A model generated the notes under the pieces. It saw only the letters and a list, made by a program, of their open reading frames with translations. It had not been told where the DNA came from and ran no database searches. The translations under genes and the position numbers were made by a program. Positions 35,512 through 44,429 of a stretch of DNA of 64,000 bases are shown here, in pieces. The stretch's first letter is position 1, and each line of letters begins with the position of its first letter. The DNA is from Agrobacterium tumefaciens (lineage in GTDB: Bacteria > Pseudomonadota > Alphaproteobacteria > Rhizobiales > Rhizobiaceae), in assembly GCA_017744915.1 (NCBI GenBank), contig JAGIAH010000005.1, forward strand, positions 1 through 64,000, read 5' to 3'.

Positions 35512-35537
35512 TAAACCGGTTTAGTAAATCGCTTTAC
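35512..35537. promoter_or_regulatory. Two abutting LacI-type operators
   Basis: TAAACCGGTTTA (35512-35523) is a perfect palindrome with the central CG step typical of LacI-family sites. GTAAATCGCTTTAC (35524-35537) is a second dyad with 5-bp arms. They lie 57-82 bp upstream of the lacI-type gene and follow a TTGACA -35-like hexamer (35482-35487). The placement suggests autoregulation of the regulator and the sugar operon. Confidence 0.65.
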
Positions 35538-35593
35538 AAACCATACAGAGGCCGAAAAGGCCCGGATTGAGCGGAACAGAAAGCGGGAGTGTG

Positions 35594-36622
35594 ATGGCGC
35601 GTAACCATGCGACCAGTCTCAAAGACGTTGCCCAGGCGGCAGGTGTTTCCGTCGCGACCGTATCGCGGCTGTTGAACGGCACGCTGGAACTGCCCTCGGA
35701 AACGAAGACGCGGATCGAGACCGCCATCCGCGAGCTCAACTACGTTCCCAATCCCCACGCCAGGCGCTTGAGCCGGGGTCGCTCGGATACGATCGGTCTG
35801 GTGGTTCCCGACATTGGCAATCCATTTTTCGGAATGCTGGTCGCGGCCGTGGAAGAAGAAGCCGACAGGCGCGGCCTTGCCCTGTCGCTGTTTGCGACGC
35901 TGAACCGCAAGGGCCGCGAATTGTCGTATCTGAGATTGCTCGCCCGCAATCACGTCGATGGCCTCGTCTTCATCACCAACCATCCCAATACCGATGAACT
36001 GGCGGAACTGATCAACACGACCGGCAAGGTGGTGGTCGTCGATGAGGACGTTCCCGGCGCGACCGTGCCGAAACTTTTCTGCGACAATGAACAGGGTGGC
36101 CGTCTGGCCGGTGAGCATCTGGCGCAACACGGGCACAGCCGGGTTCTCTATGTTGGCGGGCCGGAAGAGATGATCAGCACGGAGCGTCGTTTTCGCGGCC
36201 TGACATCCGCCCTTGCCGAACGGGTATCTGCGGCGGAACTTTCCATTTCCCGATATTGCGGCGCCTATACGGTGGAATTCGGCCGGGCGGCAGCGCGCCG
36301 GTTCCTTGACGAGGGCCGGCCTGCGACGGCGGTGTTTGCGAGTTCGGACGAAATCGCCATCGGCTTCGTCGAAGTGCTGCGGTCTGAAGGCGTGCGCATC
36401 CCGCAGGACGTTTCGATGATCGGTTTCGATGATGTCGGGCCGCTGCATCTGTTTGCCCCGCCGCTCACCGCCATTCGCCAGCCCGTCAGCGCAATCGGCC
36501 AGCGCGCTTTGTCGCTTCTGCTTGAAACCAATTGGGATCAGGACACTCCGCCGCTGTCGGAGGAACTGCTGCCCGTCGAAATCGTCGTGCGTGAATCCGT
36601 TGCGCCGCCCGCGATCAAATAA
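35594..36622 (+). CDS. LacI-family transcriptional regulator
   Basis: 342 residues. The helix-turn-helix and hinge (SLKDVAQAAGVSVATVSRLLNG, about 8-29, then YVPNPHARRLSRGRS) are typical of LacI/GalR. The periplasmic-binding-like effector domain follows (about 62-342: TIGLVVPDIGNPFFGMLV, FASSDEIAIGF, GFDDVG). ATG 35594 is preferred because GGGAG lies just upstream and the protein starts at the usual distance before the DNA-binding helix. It precedes a ribose-type ABC operon by 32 bases and probably represses it in the absence of ligand. Confidence 0.92.
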   Translation: MARNHATSLKDVAQAAGVSVATVSRLLNGTLELPSETKTRIETAIRELNYVPNPHARRLSRGRSDTIGLVVPDIGNPFFGMLVAAVEEEADRRGLALSLFATLNRKGRELSYLRLLARNHVDGLVFITNHPNTDELAELINTTGKVVVVDEDVPGATVPKLFCDNEQGGRLAGEHLAQHGHSRVLYVGGPEEMISTERRFRGLTSALAERVSAAELSISRYCGAYTVEFGRAAARRFLDEGRPATAVFASSDEIAIGFVEVLRSEGVRIPQDVSMIGFDDVGPLHLFAPPLTAIRQPVSAIGQRALSLLLETNWDQDTPPLSEELLPVEIVVRESVAPPAIK

Positions 36623-36654
36623 AAAGCAACGAAACCAACAGAGGAAGAACGATA

Positions 36655-37608
36655 ATGCCAAGTTTGAAACGTCGATATTTTTCAGCAGCTCTCGCTGCGA
36701 CCGTCCTTGCCGGCGCGACTTTGTCTGCCGGTCTGGTCCAGGCCGCCGAAAAGACCATCGCCCTGGTGCAGATCAACCAGCAGGCGCTGTTTTTCAACCA
36801 GATGAATGAAGGGGCCGAAAAGGCGGCCAAGGAAGCCGGCGTCAAGCTGGTTATCTTCAACGCCAATAACGATCCCGCCGCCCAGAACAGCGCGATCGAG
36901 ACCTATATCCAGCAGAAGGTGGACGGCATTGCCGTGGTCGCCATCGATGTCAACGGTATCATGCCGGCCGTAAAGCAGGCGGCTGCCGCCAATATTCCCG
37001 TCGTCGCAATTGACGCCATCCTGCCGGAAGGTCCGCAAAAGGCGCAGATCGGCGTGGACAACGGCAAAGCGGGCGCCGACATGGGGAAATTCTTCCTCGA
37101 TTACGTGAAGTCCGACATGGGCGGCAAGGCCAAGATCGGTGTCGTCGGCGCGCTGAACTCCTTCATCCAGAACATCCGCCAGAAGGGCTTTGAAGACACC
37201 ATCAAGGACAAGACCGGCATTACCGCCGCCGGCGTCGTTGATGGCCAGAATGTTCAGGATACCGCACTTTCGGCAGCAGAAAACCTGATCACCGGCAATC
37301 CGGACATGACCGCAATTTACGCAACGGGTGAGCCGGCCCTTCTGGGCGCAGTCGCCGCCGTTGAAAGCCAGAGCAAGCAGAAAGACATCAAGGTCTTTGG
37401 CTGGGACCTGACCAAACAGGCGATCACCGGCATCGATGCGGGTTATGTCGCAGGCGTCATCCAGCAGGATCCCGCCGCCATGGGTGCAGCCGCGGTCAAG
37501 GCGCTCAAGACGGTCGCCGATGGCGGCACCGTCGAAAAGACCATCGCCGTGCCGGTCACCATCGTCACCAAGGCCAATGTCGAACCCTACCGCGCGGTTT
37601 TCAAATGA
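36655..37608 (+). CDS. Sugar ABC transporter substrate-binding protein (RbsB-like)
   Basis: 317 residues with a Sec signal (cleavage after VQA near residue 25) and the cluster-B sugar-binding fold of RbsB: KTIALVQINQQALFFNQMNEGAEKAAKEAG, VDGIAVVAIDVNGI and GAVAAVESQ regions. It is preceded by a strong GAGGAAGAACG ribosome binding site. The ligand is unknown. The operon contents point to a phosphorylatable sugar or nucleoside-like compound rather than plain ribose. Confidence 0.93.
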   Translation: MPSLKRRYFSAALAATVLAGATLSAGLVQAAEKTIALVQINQQALFFNQMNEGAEKAAKEAGVKLVIFNANNDPAAQNSAIETYIQQKVDGIAVVAIDVNGIMPAVKQAAAANIPVVAIDAILPEGPQKAQIGVDNGKAGADMGKFFLDYVKSDMGGKAKIGVVGALNSFIQNIRQKGFEDTIKDKTGITAAGVVDGQNVQDTALSAAENLITGNPDMTAIYATGEPALLGAVAAVESQSKQKDIKVFGWDLTKQAITGIDAGYVAGVIQQDPAAMGAAAVKALKTVADGGTVEKTIAVPVTIVTKANVEPYRAVFK

Positions 37609-38408
37609 TTGCGGCCGGACAGCACACAGGCGCTGTCGACGGCGCCGGGGGAGATATTCTCTCCCGGCAGCCCGATCGTGAAGCGCGTATCTCCCTGCGC
37701 AATATCCGCAAGACATTCGGCTCGCATCAGGCGCTGCGCGGCGTCGACCTCGATATTTTTCCTGGCGAATGCCTCGGTCTCGTCGGGGACAATGCGGCCG
37801 GTAAATCAACCCTCACCAAGGTGATTTCCGGAACCTACATCCCGGACGAAGGCACGATCACGATGGAAGGCGAACCCATTCGCTTTTCCGGCCCCGCCGA
37901 TGCCCGCAATCGCAATATCGAAATGGTTTTTCAGGATCTGAGCCTCTGTGACCATATCGACGTCGTCGGCAATCTCTTCCTCGGACGCGAAATTACCAAG
38001 GGGCCGTTTCTCGACCGTCCGGCCATGCTTTCGGAAGCCCGCAAGATGCTGGATGCACTGGAAATCCGCATTCCGCGTCTCACTGCCAAGGTGGAGAAAC
38101 TGTCGGGCGGCCAAAGGCAGGCGATCGCCATCGCGCGGGCGGCCTCCTTCAATCCGAAGGTCCTGATCATGGACGAGCCGACGTCGGCGCTTGCCGTTGC
38201 GGAAGTGGAAGCCGTGCTTTCGCTCATCAATCGCGTCAAGGCAAAGGGTGTGTCGGTCATCCTCATCACCCACCGTCTTCAGGATCTCTTCCGCGTCTGC
38301 GACCGCATTGCCGTCATGTATGAAGGCACCAAGGTGGCGGAGCGCCAGATCAACGAAACAAGCCTCGAGGATCTCGTGCGGCTGATCGTGGGAGGGCAAC
38401 GTCATTGA
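37605..38408 (+). CDS. Sugar ABC transporter ATPase, single-domain RbsA-like
   Basis: 267 residues with one ATPase domain: Walker A GDNAAGKST, signature LSGGQRQAI, Walker B VLIMDEPTSALAV. Canonical RbsA has two ATPase halves of about 250 residues each, so this is the half-size form that must dimerise. The N-terminal 25 residues are a poorly conserved extension, and a start inside it is possible. It overlaps the binding-protein stop (ATGA) and the permease start. Confidence 0.92.
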   Translation: MIAAGQHTGAVDGAGGDILSRQPDREARISLRNIRKTFGSHQALRGVDLDIFPGECLGLVGDNAAGKSTLTKVISGTYIPDEGTITMEGEPIRFSGPADARNRNIEMVFQDLSLCDHIDVVGNLFLGREITKGPFLDRPAMLSEARKMLDALEIRIPRLTAKVEKLSGGQRQAIAIARAASFNPKVLIMDEPTSALAVAEVEAVLSLINRVKAKGVSVILITHRLQDLFRVCDRIAVMYEGTKVAERQINETSLEDLVRLIVGGQRH

Positions 38409-39409
38409 CCGTCTATACTGAACGCGCCAAAGGCTCACCGCTTTCGGATTTCTTTGCCGAGAATGCACAGGTGCTTTCCATCGCGGCCTTTTTTGCCCTC
38501 TGCATGGTGTTCTTCTCCGTAACCACGGATACGTTCCTGACGGCCGGCAATCTTCTGAACGTCGTCCGTCAGGCCGCACCCATACTGATCGTCTCCGTCG
38601 CCATGACATTCGTCATCATCACCGGCGGCATCGATCTGTCCGTCGGTTCGATGGTGGCCCTGATCAATGCCGTTGGTGCCATCCTGCTCGCGGCCGGTTA
38701 CCCCTGGCCGCTGGTTGTCGTCGCCATGCTGGTGCTCGGCGGCGGGCTTGGCCTCGTGCAGGGCTGGTTCATTGCCTATCAGGGTATTCCGGCCTTCATT
38801 GTCACTCTTGCCGGTCTTTCCATCCTGCGCGGCGTCGCCCTCTATATCACGCAGGGATATTCCGTACCGATACCGGAAGCGCCCGGGTTCTTTTACCTCG
38901 GCAGAGGTGATTTCCTCGGTATGCCTGTCCCTGCCCTGATCGGCGTCGTCGTTACCGTGATCGCCTATATCGTCCTTTCGAGCACCCGATATGGTCGTCG
39001 TGTGGTGGCCGTCGGCTCCAATCCTGAAGCGGCGCGCCGCGTGGGAATGCCCGCCAAGTGGATTCTCGCCTCAGTCTATCTGGCTGCAGGTGTGGCGTCA
39101 GCCATTGCCGGTCTCATGATTGCGGCGCGGCTTGGGTCCGGGTCCTCGAATGCGGCTGTCGGTTTCGAACTTCAGGTGGTTGCGGCTGTGGTTCTGGGCG
39201 GCACATCGCTGATGGGCGGCCGCGGCACCATCCTCGGTACGGTGCTGGGCACCATGACCATTGCCGTTATCGGTAACGGCCTCATCCTCATGCACATCTC
39301 TCCGTTTTTCACCCAGATCGTGACAGGCGCCATCATCCTTGCCGCAATCTGGCTCAACACGCGCATCTTCACCGCAAACTTCCGCCTTGGCGTGAAGAGA
39401 AAGGGCTGA
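38405..39409 (+). CDS. Sugar ABC transporter permease (RbsC-like)
   Basis: 334 residues, about eight to ten membrane segments, with the BPD_transp_2 signatures FVIITGGIDLSVGSM, NPEAARRVGM and VLGGTSLMGGRGT. The start is TTG at 38405, overlapping the ATPase stop as TTGA, with GGGAGGG upstream. No better ATG occurs before the conserved N-terminal region. Forms the channel for the RbsB/RbsA-like partners. Confidence 0.92.
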   Translation: MTVYTERAKGSPLSDFFAENAQVLSIAAFFALCMVFFSVTTDTFLTAGNLLNVVRQAAPILIVSVAMTFVIITGGIDLSVGSMVALINAVGAILLAAGYPWPLVVVAMLVLGGGLGLVQGWFIAYQGIPAFIVTLAGLSILRGVALYITQGYSVPIPEAPGFFYLGRGDFLGMPVPALIGVVVTVIAYIVLSSTRYGRRVVAVGSNPEAARRVGMPAKWILASVYLAAGVASAIAGLMIAARLGSGSSNAAVGFELQVVAAVVLGGTSLMGGRGTILGTVLGTMTIAVIGNGLILMHISPFFTQIVTGAIILAAIWLNTRIFTANFRLGVKRKG

Positions 39410-39413
39410 TGCG

Positions 39414-40481
39414 ATGAACTCGGAACTGTCTGAGGGACATATCCGATCGGGAAAGATCATGACCGTGCGAGGCCCGATCGCTGCGGATCAACTCGGCGTC
39501 ACGCTGATGCACGAGCATATCCTCAACGATTGCCGCTGCTGGTGGCACGCCCCCAAGACGCCGGAGCGACAATATCTCGCCGAAGGCTTCGTCTGCATGG
39601 AAATCCTCGGCGAACTGCGTCAGGATCCCTTCGTCAACAAGCACAATATCACGCTGGACGACGAGCCGCTGGCGATTGCGGAACTGAAGGATTTCGCTGC
39701 CGCCGGTGGACAGACGATCGTGGAACCGACCTGTCAGGGCATCGGCAGAAATCCGCTGGCGATGCGACGGATTTCAGAGGCAACCGGGCTCAACATCGTC
39801 ATGGGAGCGGGTTATTACCTTGCGTCCTCCCACCCCGAAAAGGTGGCCGGGCTCACGGTCGATGCCATCGCCGACGAGATCGTGCAGGAGGCGCTCCACG
39901 GTGTCGATGGCACCGATGTCCGCATCGGGCTGATAGGCGAAATCGGGGTCTCTGCGGATTTCACGGCCGCTGAGGAAAAATCCCTGCGCGGCGCAGCACA
40001 AGCCCAGCTTCGCACCGGCCTTCCCCTGATGGTTCATCTGCCCGGATGGCTTCGGCTGGGGCATAAGGTTCTCGACATTGTCGCGGAGGAAGGTGCGGAT
40101 CTGAACCACACCGTTCTTTGCCACATGAACCCGTCCCACGCGGATATTGCCTACCAGAGCGAACTCGCAGGCCGCAGCGCCTTCATCGAATATGACATGA
40201 TCGGCATGGATTTTTTCTACGCCGACCAGCAGGTCCAGTGCCCCAGCGACGAGGATGCTGCCCGTTCGATCGTCACGCTGGTGGAAGGCGGTTATCTCGA
40301 CCGCATTCTGCTTTCCCACGACGTCTTCCTAAAAATGATGCTGACGCGATATGGCGGCAATGGCTACGCCTATATTCTCAGGCATTTCCTGCCGCGCCTG
40401 AAACGGCATGGGCTCGACGACGCCGCTCTTCAAACCCTTATGCGGGATAATCCGCGCTCGGTCTTCCAGGCGAAGACCTGA
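39414..40481 (+). CDS. Phosphotriesterase-family metal-dependent hydrolase
   Basis: 355-residue amidohydrolase-superfamily TIM barrel. The N-terminal metal pair is in LMHEHI (His-x-His), a potential bridging or polar residue lies at GGQTIVEPTCQG, IGEIGVSADFT gives the next strand, histidines occur in MVHLPGW and CHMNPSH, and the final metal aspartate is in LLSHDVF. Family members cleave phosphotriesters, lactones or related esters. Here, inside a sugar-uptake operon, a lactonase or phosphorylated-sugar hydrolase role is more likely. It starts 4 bases after the permease stop. Confidence 0.85.
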   Translation: MNSELSEGHIRSGKIMTVRGPIAADQLGVTLMHEHILNDCRCWWHAPKTPERQYLAEGFVCMEILGELRQDPFVNKHNITLDDEPLAIAELKDFAAAGGQTIVEPTCQGIGRNPLAMRRISEATGLNIVMGAGYYLASSHPEKVAGLTVDAIADEIVQEALHGVDGTDVRIGLIGEIGVSADFTAAEEKSLRGAAQAQLRTGLPLMVHLPGWLRLGHKVLDIVAEEGADLNHTVLCHMNPSHADIAYQSELAGRSAFIEYDMIGMDFFYADQQVQCPSDEDAARSIVTLVEGGYLDRILLSHDVFLKMMLTRYGGNGYAYILRHFLPRLKRHGLDDAALQTLMRDNPRSVFQAKT

Positions 40482-40505
40482 CGAACCTATGGAAATGGAA
40501 AGATC

Positions 40506-41276
40506 ATGACAAAAAAAGTGCTCCTCGTCGGCGAAAGCTGGGTCAGTTCCGCCACCCACTACAAGGGCTTCGATCAGTTTGGCAGCGTCACCTTTCATCT
40601 GGGTGCAGAACCGCTGGTGAAGGCGCTGGAAGGCAGCGAATACGAGCTGACCTACATGACTGCCCATGATGCGGTGGAGAAGTTCCCCTTCGAGATGGCC
40701 GGGCTAGACGCGTATGACGTCATCATCCTCTCAGATATCGGTGCGAACTCGCTCCTGCTGCCGCCGGCCGTCTGGCTGCAGTCGAAAACCGTGCCGAACC
40801 GGTTGAAGCTCATCAAGGCATGGGTGGAAAAGGGTGGCGGCCTGCTGATGGTTGGCGGCTATTTTTCCTTCCAGGGTATCGACGGCAAGGCCCGCTGGCG
40901 CCGCACGCCGGTGGAAGATACGCTGCCCGTTACCTGCCTTCCGTGGGACGACCGCGTGGAAATTCCGGAAGGCTCGACGGCCGACATTCTGAAACCCGAC
41001 CATCCGACCGTCGCAGGCCTTTCCGGCGAGTGGCCGCTTCTGCTTGGGGTGAACGAGGTCGAAGTGCGTGATCGTGCCGATGTCGAGGTGGTTGCCCGGC
41101 TGCCGGAAGATCAGGGCTCCCATCCCCTGCTCGTCACCGGACGTTTCGGCAAGGGTCGCACGGCCGCATGGACCTCCGACATTGGTCCGCACTGGCTCTC
41201 TCCCGCCTTCTGCGAATGGGACGGCTATGGGCGCCTGTGGAAGAACATTCTCGGCTGGTTGACAGAAAAACCGTGA
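40506..41276 (+). CDS. Glutamine-amidotransferase-like protein (PF07090 type)
   Basis: 256 residues with the flavodoxin-like class-I amidotransferase fold: VLLVGESWVSS at the N-terminus, DAYDVIILSDIGANS, then KGGGLLMVGGYFSFQG where a catalytic cysteine would normally sit, and TGRFGKGRTAAWTSDIGPHW near the end. The nucleophile elbow reads GGYFSF, with no cysteine, so amidotransferase activity is doubtful and a carbohydrate-handling (ThuA-like) role fits better. Part of the sugar operon; it ends 10 bases from the convergent kinase gene. Confidence 0.8.
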   Translation: MTKKVLLVGESWVSSATHYKGFDQFGSVTFHLGAEPLVKALEGSEYELTYMTAHDAVEKFPFEMAGLDAYDVIILSDIGANSLLLPPAVWLQSKTVPNRLKLIKAWVEKGGGLLMVGGYFSFQGIDGKARWRRTPVEDTLPVTCLPWDDRVEIPEGSTADILKPDHPTVAGLSGEWPLLLGVNEVEVRDRADVEVVARLPEDQGSHPLLVTGRFGKGRTAAWTSDIGPHWLSPAFCEWDGYGRLWKNILGWLTEKP

Positions 41277-41286
41277 CCGGGAGGGC

Positions 41287-42183
41287 TCAAGCCCGCAGAA
41301 TGGTCACCAGCTCGTCATGGCTGGGAAAGGCATCCTGCGTGCCGCGGCGGCCGACCGTGACGGCTGCGGCCCTCGCGCCATCCTCAAGGGCGCGCGCATC
41401 CACGGCGACGCCGCGAAGCATGGCGGAGGCAAGCGCAACACCGGTGAAGCAATCGCCTGCACCCGTGGTGTCGACGATCGTGGCGGGCGCGGCCGGCACC
41501 TCGATGGCACCATCGGCGGACACGAGCACGCAGCCCTGTCCGCCGAGCGTGACGATGACGCGGCCGACACCCGCGCGCAGCAGAAAAGCGCCTGCCCCGG
41601 CGCCGCTTTCGCCGGTCAGCGCCTCAGCCTCGATGCGATTGAGGACGGCGATGTCGATGAAGGCCAGGACGCTTGCGAACCAGGATTGCAGGGGCGACGG
41701 ATTGAAGGCCGTAATCAGCCCCTTCGATCTCGCCGCATTGAGAATGGCGAGGGTTGTTTCTTCCGAGAGATTGCCCTGCAGGACGACGAGGTCTCCGGAT
41801 ATGGCATCACCAAGTGCCTCCAGGGCCGCGTCTTTATCGAGCGCTGCGGCGGCTGACCGGGTGGTGATGATCGAGTTTTCGCCGTCCGGGGTCGTCAGAA
41901 TGATGGAGATATCGCTGGTGGCGCTGGCGACGGGAATGAGCTTTGGTGTCAGTCGCTCGCGGGTGAGCGCTTTTTCGATCGCAATGGCGCGATCGTCCCT
42001 GCCGACGGCGGCGACCAGAGTGGTTTCGACGCCGCATCGTGAAAGAACAATGGCCTGGTTGCAGCCTTTGCCACCGAGGCTGCGCGAGGCCTGCTCGCCG
42101 AAGATTGAAGCGCCTGCCGCAGGCAGTGCGGCAATGGAATAGGTTTCATCAAGTGCGATATTGCCGATAACAAAGGCACGCAT
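41287..42183 (-). CDS. PfkB-family carbohydrate kinase (ribokinase-like), antisense within the operon
   Basis: 298 residues. GGKGCNQAIVLSRCG near residue 38 is the first PfkB signature, and DTTGAGDCFTGVALA near 245 the second, with the catalytic aspartate. It phosphorylates a sugar or nucleoside with ATP. The start is set at 42183; the frame is open further upstream only across the 5' part of the BtpA gene. It is the only minus-strand gene within an otherwise plus-strand operon: it converges on the amidotransferase-like gene and diverges from BtpA with just 24 bases between start codons. It therefore needs its own promoter, which would have to lie inside the BtpA coding region. Confidence 0.9.
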   Translation of the reverse strand: MRAFVIGNIALDETYSIAALPAAGASIFGEQASRSLGGKGCNQAIVLSRCGVETTLVAAVGRDDRAIAIEKALTRERLTPKLIPVASATSDISIILTTPDGENSIITTRSAAAALDKDAALEALGDAISGDLVVLQGNLSEETTLAILNAARSKGLITAFNPSPLQSWFASVLAFIDIAVLNRIEAEALTGESGAGAGAFLLRAGVGRVIVTLGGQGCVLVSADGAIEVPAAPATIVDTTGAGDCFTGVALASAMLRGVAVDARALEDGARAAAVTVGRRGTQDAFPSHDELVTILRA

Positions 42184-42207
42184 GGAGAACTTTCGAAAGG
42201 GACTGAA

Positions 42208-43050
42208 ATGCAGACCATATCCGACAACGCGGCCAATGCCATTCAGGAAATTTTCGGTCGAAGCAAGGCGCTGATCGGCATGATCCATTGCCCGGCCTTT
42301 CCCGGAGCGCCGCGTTATCGCAACGCGAGCATGGACGCCATCTATGACGCCTGCATGCGTGATGCGGAACGCCTTGTCGAAGGCGGCATGCACGGTCTGA
42401 TCGTCGAAAACCACGGAGACGTCCCTTTCTCCAAACCTGACGATATCGGGCCGGAAACATCAGCCTTCATGAGCGTGGTGACAGACCGCATCGTTCGCGC
42501 CGCCGGCGTGCCCGTCGGCATCAACGTGCTGGCCAATGCGCCCATCCCGGCCTTCGCCATCGCCATGGCGGGCGGGGCAAAGTTCATCCGCGTCAATCAA
42601 TGGGCCAATGCCTATGTCGCCAATGAGGGTTTCATGGAGGGGCGTGCAGCCGAGGCGATGCGCTACCGTTCGCTGCTGAGGGCAGAGCATATCAAGGTTT
42701 TTGCCGACAGCCACGTCAAGCACGGGGCCCATGCCATCACCGCGGATCGCAGCATTGATGAACTGACACGCGACCTCGCCTTCTTCGACGCCGATGGCGT
42801 CATCGCGACGGGCCAGCGCACCGGCAACAGTGCGTCCCTTGAGGAGATCGAGGAAATCGGCGCGGCGACACATTTGCCGCTGCTGGTCGGCTCGGGTGTC
42901 AATGAAGGCAATATCGTTGAAATCCTCAAGCGCACCAACGGCGTGATCGTGGCCTCATCGCTCAAGGAAGGCGGCGTCTGGTGGAACCCGGTCGAACTGG
43001 CGCGGGTGCGCTCTTTTGTTGCCGCAGCCCGCCCCGGCCTTGAAAGCTGA
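42208..43050 (+). CDS. BtpA/SgcQ-family protein
   Basis: 280-residue TIM-barrel protein of the BtpA family: LIGMIHCPAFPGAPRY at the N-terminus, GMHGLIVENHGDVPF, GVPVGINVLANAP and the final LVGSGVNEGNIVEIL phosphate-loop-like motif. BtpA was first linked to photosystem I assembly in cyanobacteria, while bacterial homologues such as SgcQ lie in sugar operons and have unproven function, possibly nucleotide- or sugar-phosphate-related. AAAGG lies 7 bases upstream of the ATG. Confidence 0.9.
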   Translation: MQTISDNAANAIQEIFGRSKALIGMIHCPAFPGAPRYRNASMDAIYDACMRDAERLVEGGMHGLIVENHGDVPFSKPDDIGPETSAFMSVVTDRIVRAAGVPVGINVLANAPIPAFAIAMAGGAKFIRVNQWANAYVANEGFMEGRAAEAMRYRSLLRAEHIKVFADSHVKHGAHAITADRSIDELTRDLAFFDADGVIATGQRTGNSASLEEIEEIGAATHLPLLVGSGVNEGNIVEILKRTNGVIVASSLKEGGVWWNPVELARVRSFVAAARPGLES

Positions 43051-43063
43051 GAGGGAGACAGCG

Positions 43064-44305
43064 ATGGCAAAGTTTTCGATCAACGGTGAAAGACTGCTGG
43101 CAAATCTCGACCAGTTTGCAGCGATCGGAGCAACCGAAAAGGGCGGCGTCAACCGGCAGGCGCTGACCGGACTGGATCGCGAGGCAAGACGGCTGCTGGC
43201 GAAACTGGCCATGGATCGGGGATTTTCCGTATTTCAGGATCCCGTCGCCAATCTCTTCATCCGCAGGAGCGGCCGCGACGAAACTCTTCCACCGCTTCTG
43301 ATCGGCAGTCACCTTGACAGCCAGCCCGCCGGCGGCCGGTTTGACGGAGCGTTGGGGACGCTTTCGGCATTCGAGGTTCTCGAAACACTCGAGGATTTCG
43401 GAATTGAAACGGAGCGTCCGGTTGAAGTCGTCGCCTTCACCAACGAGGAAGGTTGCCGTTTCGCTCCGGGCTGCATGGGATCGATGGCTTTCGCCTCCCG
43501 AACGATACCGCAGGATTGGCTGAAGCTCCTTGCCACAGATAACGGAGCCGATTTTGCTGGCGAGCTTTCCGCAACACTGGAAAGCCTTCCGGAAGCCACC
43601 ATGCGCGATCTCGGTTTTCCGGTATTTGCTTATATCGAGGTTCACATCGAGCAGGGTCCCTCCCTTGAAAAACAGTGCGTGCCGATTGGAATAGTGACGG
43701 GCATACAGGGTACACGCTGGCTGGAGATATCCATCACCGGCCAGACCGCGCATGCGGGCACGATGGCACTGATCTACCGGCGCGATCCGTTTCACGCGGC
43801 AGTCAATGCGCTTGGATCACTGTTTCCCGCCATGATGCCCGCGGATCCTGCCGCCCGTTTCACTGTGGGGCGGATCGCACTGCAGCCTGGCGCGGTCAAC
43901 GCCATTCCGCAGACCGCCGTTTTCACCGTCGATATCCGGCACCCTTCATCCGAAACGCTTGACGCAATGGAGAATAAAATTCGCGCGGTCACCCAGGCGG
44001 CCGCGAAGGACCAGAATTGTGAAGCGACGATCACGCAGATCTTCGACATGCCACCGGCGAATTTCCCGGAGGATATTCTCAAGACGTTGGATAACGCCGC
44101 GCAGGAGCGGGGTTTCGTGACGCAACGCATGTTGTCCGGTGCGTTCCACGACGCCCTCTTCATGAATCGCGTCGCGCCATCGGCCATGATTTTTGTCCCC
44201 TGCCGCGATGGCCTCAGTCACAATGAGGCCGAGTACGTCGAACCCGAACACAGCATAGCCGGATGCAACATGCTTTTAGCTTCGGTGCTTCAAGTCCTCG
44301 CATAA
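43064..44305 (+). CDS. M20-family Zn amidohydrolase (N-carbamoyl amino acid/allantoate hydrolase type)
   Basis: 413 residues. Metal-ligand motifs are visible as IGSHLDSQPAGGRFDGALG (His and bridging Asp), FTNEEGCRFAPGCMGS (catalytic Glu pair), EVHIEQGP and the final CRDGLSHNEAEYVEPE histidine. This matches N-carbamoyl-L-amino-acid hydrolase and allantoate amidohydrolase enzymes, which remove a ureido or amide group. The ATG at 43064 has GAGAGGGAGA just upstream. Last gene of the LacI-linked operon, implying that the imported compound or a product carries an amide or carbamoyl group. Confidence 0.9.
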   Translation: MAKFSINGERLLANLDQFAAIGATEKGGVNRQALTGLDREARRLLAKLAMDRGFSVFQDPVANLFIRRSGRDETLPPLLIGSHLDSQPAGGRFDGALGTLSAFEVLETLEDFGIETERPVEVVAFTNEEGCRFAPGCMGSMAFASRTIPQDWLKLLATDNGADFAGELSATLESLPEATMRDLGFPVFAYIEVHIEQGPSLEKQCVPIGIVTGIQGTRWLEISITGQTAHAGTMALIYRRDPFHAAVNALGSLFPAMMPADPAARFTVGRIALQPGAVNAIPQTAVFTVDIRHPSSETLDAMENKIRAVTQAAAKDQNCEATITQIFDMPPANFPEDILKTLDNAAQERGFVTQRMLSGAFHDALFMNRVAPSAMIFVPCRDGLSHNEAEYVEPEHSIAGCNMLLASVLQVLA

Positions 44306-44365
44306 GTCCCGGCCGGAGATTTTCGTCGGCAGCACCAGCAGCCTCGGCGCGTGGTGAAGCGGGCA

Positions 44366-44426
44366 ATCAGCGGCCAATCGGTGACCGCTGATGTTCGTTG
44401 GCGGTGGGACCAGGGCGAACCGCCCT
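44366..44426. terminator. Hairpins between convergent operons
   Basis: Two perfect stems lie between the amidohydrolase and the phosphatase gene: ATCAGCGG/CCGCTGAT (44366-44392, 8 bp) and AGGGCG/CGCCCT (44412-44426, 6 bp). A wider pairing of 44355-44364 with the GCCCTGCTTCAC around 44422-44433 is also possible and would run into the end of the phosphatase gene. U-runs are absent. A bidirectional, probably factor-assisted, terminator is the likely role. Confidence 0.45.
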
Positions 44427-44429
44427 GCT

